In this document: piece after piece, positions 8,959 to 17,798 of the stretch
Layout of the letters: every line of letters begins with the position of its first letter
Position numbering within the stretch: the first letter of the stretch is position 1
Origin: CAVVDY01 sp963819645
Lineage (GTDB): Bacteria; Acidobacteriota; Terriglobia; Terriglobales; Acidobacteriaceae
Assembly: GCA_963819645.1 (NCBI GenBank)
Contig: CAWFWZ010000001.1
Span: 1,364,001 to 1,428,000 of the forward strand
Length of the DNA stretch: 64,000 bases
Direction: 5' to 3'
Notes under the pieces: generated by a model
What the model was told of the DNA's origin: nothing
What the model saw: the letters and a program-made list of their open reading frames with translations, nothing else
Database searches by the model: none
Made by a program: the position numbers and the translations under genes

Positions 8959-10830
8959 ATGAAACGGATGTTCTACACAACGTTCGCGCTTACGCTTGTT
9001 CTCGCATTGCAGATCGGCTGCAACAACAGCAAAGAGAGCGCAAGCAAAGCGCCCGAAACGGCCGCAAGTGCCGAGTCGCCATCGGCTGAAACGCGCCCTG
9101 CGGCCAATCCGCTGAAGAATGCCTACTTCGGCGATTTGCATCTGCATACCGGCTACTCCATGGATGCCTTTGCCTTCGGAACCCGGACCACGCCCGAGGA
9201 TTCCTATAAGTACGCGATGGGCGAGACGGTGCAGTACATGGGCAAGCCGCAAAAGCGCAATACGCCGCTCGATTTCCTTGCAGTGACCGATCACGCGGAG
9301 TATCTGGGAGTCGTGCGCGACACGATTGATCCTAATGGACCGTTCGCCAAGTCCGAATGGTATGCCACGATGACCAATCCTGATCCGGCGGTGTCGGCCA
9401 CCGCGTTTCGCAAACTCATCGGCTCCACCATCGTCAACAAACCTTTGCCTGAGTTTAACGATCCGAAATTGCTGCGCTCAGCATGGGAGAAATACTCGGC
9501 CATTTCCGACCAGTACTACAAGCCCGGCAAGTTCACCACGTTTGTAGGCTTTGAGTGGACATCGGCGCCGCAGTTTCAGAACCTGCACCGCTGCGTGATC
9601 TTTGCCAACAAGGGGCCGGCGATGCCCTACACGGCATTCGACTCACTGGATCCCGAAGATTTGTGGCGTTACCTGGAGGCTCAGCGCAAACAGGGACTGG
9701 ATGTCATCGCCGTCCCTCACAACGGCAACGCCAGCAATGGAATGATGTTCAGCACGCGCGACATGTCGGGTAAACCGATCACACGCGATTACGCCGAGCG
9801 TCGCATGGCCAACGAGCCGCTGGCGGAAATTATTCAGGCCAAGGGTCAGAGTGATACCAGCCCAGCGCTTTCGCCCACGGACGAATTCGCGAATTTTGAG
9901 ATGTGGCTTTACCTGATCGGTTCCGACAAGAAAGCAAATTCTGCGACCGGAAGCTATCTGCGGCAGGCTTACGGAGTGGGACAGGAGCAGCAAGCCAAGC
10001 TGGGCGTCAATCCTTTCAAGTACGGAATTGAGGCCGGGACCGACTTCCACTCGGGTATTACATCCACCGAACCCAATAATTATCCGGGCTCGCACGGCAA
10101 CCAGGACAACGATCCGCGCACAGTGATCACGGCAACAACCTCCGTCGGTGGCGAACCGCCGACCGCGCTGAGTTCCGGCGGCCTGACCGGTGTGTGGGCA
10201 GAAGAAAATACGCGTGAGTCGATCTTTGCGGCGTTCAAACGGAAGGAAACCTTTGGAACGTCTGGTACACGAATCAAGGCTCGCATGTTCGCGGGGTGGA
10301 GCTATCCCAAGGACATGACGAAACAGGCCGACTGGGTGAGGGCGGCTTATGCCGGCGGAGTGCCGCAAGGTGGCGATCTGACTTCACAGGCAGGCGCAGC
10401 CGCGCCAACGTTTGTGGTGCAGGCGATTAAGGATCCGGAGAGCGGCAATCTCGATCGCGTCCAGATCATCAAGATTGCGACCAAGAACGGCAAGAGCAAG
10501 GAAACCATTTACGACGTGGTGTGGAGCGGAGACCGCAAGCCGGATTCCAAGACCGGCAAGGTTCCGGCCGTCGGCAACACGGTGGACATCAAGACTGCAA
10601 CGTATGCCAACTCTATCGGGACAACCGAGTTGATCGGCGAGTGGACCGATCCGTCGTTTGATCCCAACGCATACGCTACTTACTACGCCCGCGTGCTGGA
10701 GATTCCCACGCCGCGCTGGTCGACCTACTGGGCGGCGAAGTTGAACCTGCCGCCTAATCCGAATGTCGCAGCAACTGTTCAGCAACGCGCCTGGACTTCG
10801 CCCATCTGGTACACCCCGGCCAAGCCATAG
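8959..10830 (+). CDS. DUF3604 lipoprotein (PHP-like fold)
   Basis: A protein of about 623 residues with a lipoprotein signal ending LALQIGC (Cys about 21), so it is probably anchored to a membrane on the periplasmic side. The mature protein opens with FGDLHLHTGYSMDAF, followed by LDFLAVTDHAEYLGV, VIAVPHNGNASNG and GIEAGTDFHSG. These His/Asp motifs match the PHP-type metallo-phosphoesterase arrangement seen in DUF3604 proteins. The family is abundant in marine and soil bacteria and has no settled function. The start is ATG 8959 with GAGG eight bases upstream; the in-frame GTG at 8953 is too close to that site. It heads an operon with the parvulin and HupE-type genes. Confidence 0.85.
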   Translation: MKRMFYTTFALTLVLALQIGCNNSKESASKAPETAASAESPSAETRPAANPLKNAYFGDLHLHTGYSMDAFAFGTRTTPEDSYKYAMGETVQYMGKPQKRNTPLDFLAVTDHAEYLGVVRDTIDPNGPFAKSEWYATMTNPDPAVSATAFRKLIGSTIVNKPLPEFNDPKLLRSAWEKYSAISDQYYKPGKFTTFVGFEWTSAPQFQNLHRCVIFANKGPAMPYTAFDSLDPEDLWRYLEAQRKQGLDVIAVPHNGNASNGMMFSTRDMSGKPITRDYAERRMANEPLAEIIQAKGQSDTSPALSPTDEFANFEMWLYLIGSDKKANSATGSYLRQAYGVGQEQQAKLGVNPFKYGIEAGTDFHSGITSTEPNNYPGSHGNQDNDPRTVITATTSVGGEPPTALSSGGLTGVWAEENTRESIFAAFKRKETFGTSGTRIKARMFAGWSYPKDMTKQADWVRAAYAGGVPQGGDLTSQAGAAAPTFVVQAIKDPESGNLDRVQIIKIATKNGKSKETIYDVVWSGDRKPDSKTGKVPAVGNTVDIKTATYANSIGTTELIGEWTDPSFDPNAYATYYARVLEIPTPRWSTYWAAKLNLPPNPNVAATVQQRAWTSPIWYTPAKP

Positions 10831-10842
10831 GAGCTGTTGTTG

Positions 10843-11851
10843 ATGAAGGGAAGTCTGGTAGAGCTTGAAACGGACGCTCAGGAATCGACTCCACAGTCGC
10901 AACCTGAGCGTTCTTTATGGGCCACTCTGAAGCGCTGGTTACGCGAGCCCCTACTGCACTTTCTGCTGCTTGGCGCGGTGCTGTTCGGAATCTACTCCTG
11001 GATGAATCGCGGGCGGATGGGGATCGAGCCATCCAAGCAGATCGCGATCACGATGGACGACCTGCGGGTGATGGAAGGCTACTTCGAGTCGCAATGGCAT
11101 CGCCCGCCAACTGCGCAGGAGTTTCAGGCCATGGTGGAGGACAAAGTCAGGGAAGAGGTTCTCTATCGCGAAGGGCTGGCCATGGGCCTGGATAAAGACG
11201 ACACCATCGTGAAGCGGCGCATGGCGCAGAAGGTTCAATTCCTCTCAGAAGATGTAGCTACGGCGCACGAGCCTTCGACGGCGGAACTTAAAGCGTGGTT
11301 TGACAAGAATAAAGAGAAGTTCGCACTCCCCAGCCGGTACAGCTTCCGGCATATCTACTTTTCTCCTGATAAGCGCGGAAAGAACGCCCAAGGAGATGCT
11401 GCACAGGCGTTGGCGAAAATTTCGGGCCAGCCGGAAGACTCAAAAGTTCGCCGCCGCTAAGGGCGATAACTTCATGTTCCAGGATTACTACGGCGATCGC
11501 GCGCCGAGCGCAATTGCGAAGGAGTTCGGGCCACAGTTCGCTGTTTCTCTGGAGAAGCTAAGGCCGGGTTCGTGGCAGGGACCGGTCGAGTCTGGTTACG
11601 GCTGGCACCTGGTGTTCGTCGATAGCGTGATTCCGGGAAGAATTCCGGCGTTTGAAGAGATGGAGCCGGACGTGAAGACGGCATGGTTGGCGGAGCAGAA
11701 AACTATCGCATGGCAGAAGGCTTATGCGGACATGCGGGCGAAGTACTCCGTGATGCTGCCGGCGGCTCCGAGCGAAGCGGCACAGACGCCGGTGACGCAA
11801 GCTCCGGCCAAGAAGCAGGTGCCGGCTGGGTCGGGTGAGGGGCCGCTGTGA
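10843..11851 (+). CDS. Membrane-anchored parvulin-type peptidyl-prolyl isomerase (frameshifted)
   Basis: The reading begins at ATG 10843 (GGAGC eight bases upstream), with a membrane anchor at about residues 39-58 (LHFLLLGAVLFGIYSW). A SurA/PpiC-like chaperone helix region follows (EDKVREEVLYREGLAMGL), then a PPIC domain ending GSWQGPVESGYGWHLVFV. The frame breaks near 11430-11450: upstream ends SGQPEDSKVRRR-stop, while the next frame continues QKFAAAKGDNFMFQDYYGDR. One extra base explains it. Joined, the protein is about 335 aa. Its start follows the DUF3604 stop by 12 bases, and its end overlaps the next gene by four. It may fold exported partners encoded in the same operon. Confidence 0.75.
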
Positions 11852-12861
11852 ATCTTCGCCGAGCGTTCCCCTCGTTGATTGCGAGCGTTGTTGTGCTGGC
11901 CGCAGCTTTGGCATCAGCTCATGAGGCGCGTCCCGCATATCTGGAATTGAAAGAAACGACGCCAGGGCAATTCACGGTTTTGTGGCGAACGCCGGTGTTA
12001 TCGGGAATGCGTCTGCCGATCGCTTTGCAGTTTCCCGATGGCGTGAAAGACGAGCGACAGCCCACAGTGGAGGAGTTGGCCGATTCGCTTCTCGAGCGCC
12101 ACTGGATCGATGCCGGGCGCAGCGGACTGGCAGGGAAGCGCATTGAGTTTCCCGGCCTGGAGGCGACCATTACCGATGTGCTGGTTCGGGTCGAACTCCT
12201 CGACGGCCGTAAGTGGACGACGATAGTCCATCCCTCGCAGCCGTGGGTCGAGATTGCCGCTTCGCAAACATCGCTGGGAGTGGCTGGCACGTATATTGTG
12301 CAGGGCATCCGCCATATTCTCTTTGGCGCCGACCACATGCTTTTCGTACTGGGGCTGCTGCTGATCGTGAAAGATCGGTGGATGCTGCTTAAGACCGTGA
12401 CTGCCTTCACAGTGGCGCACAGCATAACACTGGCGATTGCGACGCTGGGCTATGCCGAGGTGCCTGTTCTTCCCTTGAACGCCGCCATTGCGCTCAGCAT
12501 TCTCTTTCTTGGCCCTGAAATCGTTCGCTCCTGGCGCGGCCAGACCAGCTTCACCATACGGCATCCCTGGGTAGTCGCTTTCGCGTTTGGATTGTTGCAT
12601 GGTTTTGGATTTGCCAGTGCGCTGACGAGCGCTGGACTTCCACACCACGAGCTGCCGCTGGCGCTGGTCAGCTTCAACGTTGGAGTTGAGTTGGGACAGC
12701 TTAGCTTTATCGCGCTGATTCTGGCGCTCGAGCGCTCGTTCAAGATTCTTGAGGTGCATTGGCCTCGCTGGGCGGAGGCGCTGCCTGGCTATACCGTTGG
12801 ATCGTTGGGAGCTTTCTGGACGATACAGCGCGTTGGGGTTCTTCTCGGAGGCGCGCGATGA
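11848..12861 (+). CDS. HupE/UreJ-2 family membrane protein
   Basis: A 337-residue protein with a signal peptide ending ASA|HEARPAY, a periplasmic beta-rich domain (about residues 26-145), and seven or so membrane helices. The membrane part holds GIRHILFGADHMLFVLG, the H-x-x-x-G-x-D-H metal-binding motif of HupE/UreJ proteins, plus LLHGFGFASAL. HupE and UreJ proteins take up nickel or cobalt; this longer subfamily has no proven substrate. The GTG start at 11848 overlaps the parvulin stop as GTGA, so translation is coupled. It is the first of three related membrane proteins in a row. Confidence 0.8.
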   Translation: MNLRRAFPSLIASVVVLAAALASAHEARPAYLELKETTPGQFTVLWRTPVLSGMRLPIALQFPDGVKDERQPTVEELADSLLERHWIDAGRSGLAGKRIEFPGLEATITDVLVRVELLDGRKWTTIVHPSQPWVEIAASQTSLGVAGTYIVQGIRHILFGADHMLFVLGLLLIVKDRWMLLKTVTAFTVAHSITLAIATLGYAEVPVLPLNAAIALSILFLGPEIVRSWRGQTSFTIRHPWVVAFAFGLLHGFGFASALTSAGLPHHELPLALVSFNVGVELGQLSFIALILALERSFKILEVHWPRWAEALPGYTVGSLGAFWTIQRVGVLLGGAR

Positions 12862-13517
12862 AGATCTCCCAGGCAGCCTCGTATCTCCCACCCCGGCAAA
12901 AGATGCCGGGATGGGGCACCCAAGATTTGATGTCTTGGGGAAATCTGGGTGTTTTCACAATCCTGTTCCTCTGTGCACAGCCTGCGTTCGCACACCCCCA
13001 GAAGGGCGAAGCGGTAGGGTTTCTGACCGGCTTCCGGCATCCCATCTCGGGCCTGGATCACGTGCTGGCGATGGTGGCCGTCGGCCTATGGGGCGCGCAA
13101 CTCGGCGCTCCGGCGATTTGGCTTTTGCCTGTAGCGTTTCCCATGGTGATGGCGTTCGGTGGAATGCTGGGGCTCATGGGTGTGCCGATTCCGGGCATCG
13201 AGTATGGCATCGCGTTTTCGGCGATTCTCTTGGGAGCCGCGGTAATGTTTGAGTACCGGCCGCGGCTCGGAGTTGCGGCTGCGCTGGTCGGCTTCTTCGC
13301 CATCTTTCACGGACACGCGCACGGAACCGAACTCCCGCCCGGTCAGAGCGCTCTTCTTTATAGCATCGGGTTCGTGATGGCTACCGGTTGTCTGCATGCA
13401 CTTGGAATTGGCATAGGCACGGTACACCGCTGGGGTTGGGGACAGAAGGCGCTGCGAGCTGCAGGCGCATTGGTAGCGGTGGGAGGCGCGTTCTTCTTGT
13501 GGAAGGCGATAGCATGA
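12858..13517 (+). CDS. HupE/UreJ nickel/cobalt-permease-like protein
   Basis: The canonical HupE member of the cluster. After a signal-like segment (VFTILFLCAQPAFA) the mature protein starts HPQKGEA and carries FRHPISGLDHVLAMVAVGLW, the signature H-P-x-x-G-x-D-H-x-L-x-M motif, then FAIFHGHAHG in a later helix. Six membrane segments are visible. Start is uncertain: ATG 12858 overlaps the previous stop as ATGA, but the next 24 codons are encoded by a double-hairpin element, and ATG 12930 opens directly into the signal peptide. Starting at 12858 the protein has 219 residues. Nickel or cobalt uptake is the family's known role. Confidence 0.8.
   Translation: MKISQAASYLPPRQKMPGWGTQDLMSWGNLGVFTILFLCAQPAFAHPQKGEAVGFLTGFRHPISGLDHVLAMVAVGLWGAQLGAPAIWLLPVAFPMVMAFGGMLGLMGVPIPGIEYGIAFSAILLGAAVMFEYRPRLGVAAALVGFFAIFHGHAHGTELPPGQSALLYSIGFVMATGCLHALGIGIGTVHRWGWGQKALRAAGALVAVGGAFFLWKAIA
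12887..12939. repeat. Two tandem hairpins inside the 5' end of the HupE gene
   Basis: CCCACCCCGGCA (12887-12898) pairs with TGCCGGGATGGG (12904-12915) with one mismatch, and CCCAAGA (12919-12925) pairs with TCTTGGG (12133+800, i.e. 12933-12939). The element lies inside the reading frame if the gene starts at 12858 and just spans the alternative start at 12930. It looks like an inserted palindromic repeat. Confidence 0.5.
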
Positions 13518-14128
13518 AAGACGCTCGCCAATCGCGCGTTCCGCTATACACGTTCGTCGCGTTTACGCTGCTGATATGGACGATACCCGCAGAGGCGCAC
13601 CTCAATTCCACGGGCATGGGTCCGTTCTATGACGGGCTCGTGCACTTCCTACTGAGCCCGGAAGATATCATTCCGGTGTTCGCGTTGGCACTTCTGGCTG
13701 GACTTCGCGGCGCCAAATATGGACGTCGGGCCCTTTTCGTTCTTCCAGTCGCATGGTTGCTGGGCGCTTTGGCAGGCCTCAGCTCTTTTGCCACCCGGCC
13801 TCATCCATTCATTGGCGCAGCGTGGTTTCTCCTGCTCGGCGCCTTGGTGGCGGCTGATGCCAAGCTTTCACTCCGCGTAACAACTGCGCTTGCTGCGCTG
13901 CTGGGTCTGTATCACGGTTACCTGAACGGAACCGGCATGGGCCAGTCGCTCTCCACCGTAGTAGTCCTGTTGGGATTGGTGTTTGCGATCTTCGTAATCA
14001 TAGCCTTGGTTGCGGCGTTCGTGGTCAGTCTGCGTCCTGCGTGGACACGAATCGCCGTTCGGGTCGCCGGAAGCTGGATCGCTGCCAGCGGCCTTCTGAT
14101 GCTGGGCTGGGCGACGCGGCTAAGGTGA
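13514..14128 (+). CDS. HupE/UreJ family protein, divergent third copy
   Basis: A 204-residue protein with a signal peptide (LYTFVAFTLLIWTIPAEA) and about six membrane segments. The family motif is altered: GPFYDGLVHFLLSPEDIIPV has H and E-D where HupE has G-x-D-H, and the second site reads YHGYLNGTGMG. It is therefore related to HupE but probably binds a different ligand, or binds it differently. The ATG at 13514 overlaps the preceding stop as ATGA, so the three membrane genes are translationally coupled. Function is inferred only from family and context. Confidence 0.7.
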   Translation: MKDARQSRVPLYTFVAFTLLIWTIPAEAHLNSTGMGPFYDGLVHFLLSPEDIIPVFALALLAGLRGAKYGRRALFVLPVAWLLGALAGLSSFATRPHPFIGAAWFLLLGALVAADAKLSLRVTTALAALLGLYHGYLNGTGMGQSLSTVVVLLGLVFAIFVIIALVAAFVVSLRPAWTRIAVRVAGSWIAASGLLMLGWATRLR

Positions 14129-14322
14129 GCTGGCCGAAGCCTGTCGCGAAAGCGATTCCATCAAAACGACACGAGCCTTGCGGCTGCATCCCGCGGATGA
14201 CTCCCGTGGGAACGAATGACGCTCAATTTCAACCCTGTTGTTTTCAATAGCCTGCGCTATCACCTCCAACTTACCTCCATATCACCTCGCGAGTATTAAT
14301 CGGTACTCGATGCTGGCGCATT

Positions 14323-14774
14323 GTGCTGATCGTTTTATTGTTTGCTGTGCTCGCTACCGGTGGATCGACCGTCAATTGGACAGGGTTAGGACGCGCGATG
14401 ACCCGGCTTTCAGTTTCTGCGTATGTTGAATTCCATCAGCATACGAATCGCACTTTTGATCCGTACATGCCGATCGTGATTATCGGCCCTCTCGCAAGGG
14501 GGGCACGACCCTTGCGGTGATGTATGGTGTCCGTTCCATTCCCGGACAACTAGCCGCAGCAGGCCCAGTCTGCGCGCTCGTAATAATCATTGGCGTACCG
14601 ACCTGTGTCCGCATCGACCATCAAATCGCGTCCTGGTCTATTCAGAACCCACCGCGCGAATGGGCTAAGATCCGCGCGCGATGGATTCGCTTCCACGTCA
14701 TTCGAGCATTAACCTCCGTTCCCGCATTTGCCTTTTATCTTCTTGCCGTGATGTCAAATACCAGCCATCGATAA
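14323..14774 (+). CDS. DUF1772 (anthrone oxygenase-like) membrane protein, frameshifted
   Basis: Two frames join into one DUF1772-like protein of about 150 aa. The first half reads LATGGSTVNWTGLGRAM and FHQHTNRTFDPYMPIV; the second reads IIIGVPTCVRIDHQIASW and ENPP-like NPPREWAKIRARWIRF followed by a final membrane helix. The W-x-x-x-R-x-R-W-x-x-F/W-H pattern and four hydrophobic segments are typical. The break falls in a run of six G at 14498-14503; a seventh G would restore the frame. The start at GTG 14323 is a guess because the upstream frame is open. Its function in bacteria is unknown. Confidence 0.55.
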
Positions 14775-15034
14775 GAGCGATGATCGATACTAATGCGACG
14801 TCGCGCTAAAGGAGACGCCGAACTGGCGCCCACAGAGCCTAAGCACATCGTACGAGGCGATAGATGCATCCTCTTTTGGTAGAAACATGGGATCGGCGTT
14901 TCATGAATGGACAGGAATCACTGTTGTTTGTCTTTCGGCACTTTTTAGAGGCCTTTCGTCAAGACCAACAATTGGCTTAGCAACCTAAGGTGTTTTCGTC
15001 AAATCTCACGCACCGTCTCTCAGGGGAAATCAAC

Positions 15035-15595
15035 GTGAATCACTTCGACTCGATGTTACAACGTAACAAAGACTTTGCCGCTGAGCAGAGGGCTGCGGGC
15101 ACACTGATGCCTTCGCTGCCGCGGGCGCTGCCGAATGTAAGGGCAATCATCATCGGCTGCGCCGATATGCGTGTGGACCCGGCTCATGTATTCGGAATTC
15201 AACCGGGCGAGGCCGTCGTGATGCGTAATATCGGCGGCCGAATCACTCCAGGATTATTGGAGCAGTTGGGTCTACTTGGGCGAATCGGTAAGGTTGCTGG
15301 AGAGGTTCCGGGAGGCGGCGGAGATTTTCACATCATCGTACTTCAGCATACCGATTGCGGCATTACTCGTCTTGCCGGCGACACCGACCGACTGGCGCGC
15401 TATTTTCAAATACAGGAAGCCGAACTTGGAACAAAAGTAGTCACCAATCCGCGCGCGGCGGTTGCCGTCGACGTTGCTGCGCTCCGAGCGATTCCCGCAT
15501 TGCCGGGTCAGTGGCTTGTCTCCGGTCTCGTTTATGACGTGACGACCGGACTGGTTGAAATCGTCGTGCCACCGGCGCCAATTCATACTGCCTAA
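15035..15595 (+). CDS. Beta-class carbonic anhydrase-like protein
   Basis: About 186 residues from GTG 15035, which follows AGGGGA by seven bases and gives the family start NHFDSMLQRNKDFA. Zinc-site motifs are present: GCADMRVDP (Cys42, Asp44, Arg46) and LQHTDCGI (His105, Cys108). GEAVVMRNIGG matches the conserved R-N-A-G-G loop. Beta carbonic anhydrases interconvert CO2 and bicarbonate in the cytoplasm. Near-family members of this short type are sometimes annotated only as carbonic anhydrase-related, and catalytic competence is inferred from the intact ligands. A longer frame begins at GTG 14990 but lacks a well-spaced ribosome site. Confidence 0.8.
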   Translation: MNHFDSMLQRNKDFAAEQRAAGTLMPSLPRALPNVRAIIIGCADMRVDPAHVFGIQPGEAVVMRNIGGRITPGLLEQLGLLGRIGKVAGEVPGGGGDFHIIVLQHTDCGITRLAGDTDRLARYFQIQEAELGTKVVTNPRAAVAVDVAALRAIPALPGQWLVSGLVYDVTTGLVEIVVPPAPIHTA

Positions 15596-15657
15596 ATCAA
15601 CCGCAGTTGGAACCGCGGGCGTAAAATCTACGGCTGAGCATGGCTCGCGAGGTTTCA

Positions 15658-16089
15658 ATGACCGAAAACGTTCGATCCCATCAACCAGGGCAAGCCGTTT
15701 TCAAGACAATCTTGCCCGAGGATATTGAGTGGAAACCTTTTCCGGCGTTCCCGCCGTCGGTGCGCCTCGCCGTCGTTGTAGGTGAACCGTCGAAGGAAGG
15801 CCCTTACACCATCAGGGTTCACGTGCCTCACGGTGTGAAATTGATGCCGCACAAGCATCCCGAGGACCGGGTATACACAGTCATTTCCGGCGTCTTCTAC
15901 ATTGGGCTGGGGGATCAGTTCGATGCCGATAAGTTGCAAGCGTATCCGCCCGGCGCGGTAGTCGTTCTGCCCGGCGATACGCCCCATTTCCATTGGGCCA
16001 AGTCCGGTGAATACATTACGCAGGTGACGGCCATTGGGCCCCTCGGCCTGGATTATCTGAACCCGAAGGACGATCCGCGGAACGGATAA
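15658..16089 (+). CDS. Single-domain cupin protein
   Basis: A 143-residue cytoplasmic protein built from one cupin barrel. Motif 1 reads HVPHGVKLMPHKHPEDRVYTVISG, trimmed here to PHKHPEDRVYTVISGVF, with two His and a Glu/Asp position for metal. Motif 2 reads PPGAVVVLPGDTPHFHWAKS, giving P-G-D-x-P-H. The start ATG 15658 has GAGG about six bases upstream; ATG 15640 in the same frame is also possible. Cupins of this size include sugar isomerases, dioxygenases and sensors, so no reaction can be named. It lies between carbonic anhydrase and the molybdenum hydroxylase operon, with about 130 noncoding bases before the latter. Confidence 0.7.
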   Translation: MTENVRSHQPGQAVFKTILPEDIEWKPFPAFPPSVRLAVVVGEPSKEGPYTIRVHVPHGVKLMPHKHPEDRVYTVISGVFYIGLGDQFDADKLQAYPPGAVVVLPGDTPHFHWAKSGEYITQVTAIGPLGLDYLNPKDDPRNG

Positions 16090-16221
16090 CATCCGTGCCG
16101 CACGCGGATTCAGTTAGCTCGTCAAAGTCAACACCGACCAGGAATTCTGCTCGTCGGCAACGGCCCGCTTGAGAAGAAAGCCTCGATGAGCGTATAACGG
16201 TCGGCACCCTGAGGAGGAATT

Positions 16222-16754
16222 ATGGCAACCACCTTCGATCCGACAGTGAGCACTACGGCTGGAAGAGCGGAGAATTCTGCCGACGAGATTGCAGTCCCAA
16301 TCACGCTGCGCATCAACGGTAAGGAACACTCATTGCGCATCGATCCGCGTACCACGCTGCTGGATTGCATTCGCGAAACAGTGGAACTGACCGGAACGAA
16401 GAAGGGCTGCGATCACGGGCAGTGCGGCGCGTGCACCGTGCACGTAAATGGCAGACGGGTGCTCTCCTGTCTCAGTCTCGCCCTGGCTGCACGATGGGAA
16501 AGAGATCACGACTGTCGAAGGTCTCGGCACGCCGGAGGCACATGCATCCCATGCAGGCGGCATTTCTTGCCTGTGACGCTTATCAGTGCGGCTATTGCAC
16601 CTCCGGCCAGATCATGTCGGCGGTAGCGCTGCTCAACGAGCCGTGCGGTCCAGACGACGCTGCCGTGAAGGAACTGATGAGCGGCAACATCTGCCGGTGC
16701 GGGGCCTACGCCAATATCGTGGCCGCGATCCAGCAAGTTCGACAACGCGCATAA
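16222..16754 (+). pseudogene. 2Fe-2S small subunit of a PaoA/XdhC-type molybdenum hydroxylase (two frameshifts)
   Basis: The reading starts at ATG 16222 after GAGGAGG. It has a plant-type ferredoxin cluster motif GCDHGQCGACTVHVNGR and the C-terminal cluster motif QCGYCTSGQIMSA with ICRCGAYANI, so both [2Fe-2S] sites are present. The frame changes twice: an extra C in CCC at 16481-16483 (expected SLAWLHDGKEITTVEGLGTP), and an extra base near 16540. Corrected length is about 177 aa. In the known complexes this subunit passes electrons from the molybdenum centre to the FAD subunit. The N-terminus shows no clear Tat signal. Confidence 0.75.
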
Positions 16755-16772
16755 CGCGAGCGGAGATTCTCG

Positions 16773-17777
16773 ATGCATACCTTCGAATTTATCCGGCCTG
16801 CCGATCCTGCAGCAGCGATCAACGCGGCAGCGCAGTCGAAAACCGCGCAGCAGGGCGCGGACGTGCGCTTCCTGGGAGGCGGTACGACGCTCATCGACCT
16901 GATGAAGCTGAACGTCGAAACTCCCACACGCGTGCTCGATATCAATCGCCTCCCGTTCGACAACATTGAAGACACGTCCGACGGCGGCCTGAAGATCGGC
17001 GCGACGGTTCGCAATTCAGATCTGGCGAATCACGCGAGAGTGTTGCGCGACTATGCCGTGCTGTCGCAGGCGATTCTTTCCGGCGCATCGGGGCAGATCC
17101 GCAACATGGCCACAACCGCCGGCAACCTGGTGCAGAGAACACGCTGCGTCTATTTCCGCGACACGGCCATGCCCTGCAATAAACGCGAACCGGGAACCGG
17201 TTGCTCCGCCATCACCGGCAGCAATCGCACACTCGCAATTCTCGGAACCAGCGATCATTGCATCGCCACCAACCCCTCGGATATGTGCGTGGCGATGGCA
17301 GCGCTGGAGGCCGTCATTCACGTGCAAGGGCCCAAGGGGACACGCAGCGTTCCTATTCGGCGATTTCCATCTTCTGCCCGGCGACACGCCCACATCGTGA
17401 GACGGTGCTTGAACCGGGCGACCTGATCACGCATGTCACGCTGCCGCCGCCGATCGCGGGAAGCAAGCAGGTTTACCTGAAGTTGCGGGATCGCGCGTCG
17501 TATGAATTCGCCCTCGCCTCGGCCGCAGTGGTGATGACGGTCGACGGTGAAAACATCAGCTACATCCGGATCGCCCTGGGTGGCGTCGGAACCAAACCAT
17601 GGCGCTCGCCCGAAGCGGAAGCCGCGCTCGCCGGCAAGCCCGCGAATGCCGCAGAGTTTCCGCCAGGCCGCTGAAGCCGCTCTGCGCGATGCCAAGCCGC
17701 AGAGCGAAAACAAATTCAAGATTGAGCTGGCAAAGCGCTGCCTCATGCACACTCTGCAAACGGCGGCGAACGGCTGA
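16773..17777 (+). pseudogene. FAD-binding subunit with extra Fe-S cysteines, PaoB/YagS-type (three frameshifts)
   Basis: The N-terminal FAD domain opens HTFEFIRPADPAAAI and has VRFLGGGTTLIDLMKL, the pyrophosphate-binding loop of the CO-dehydrogenase flavoprotein family, then IRNMATTAGNLVQRTRC. The stretch RCVYFRDTAMPCNKREPGTG followed by C has the extra cysteines that bind [4Fe-4S] in PaoB, so I assign it to that subclass. Frame changes occur near 17356-17360, 17388-17393 and in TTT at 17657-17659, each explained by one added base. Corrected protein is about 333 aa, ending LAKRCLMHTLQTAANG. It lies 19 bases after the small-subunit gene. Confidence 0.75.
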
Positions 17778-17798
17778 TCCAGCCGACGGAGGACGATC

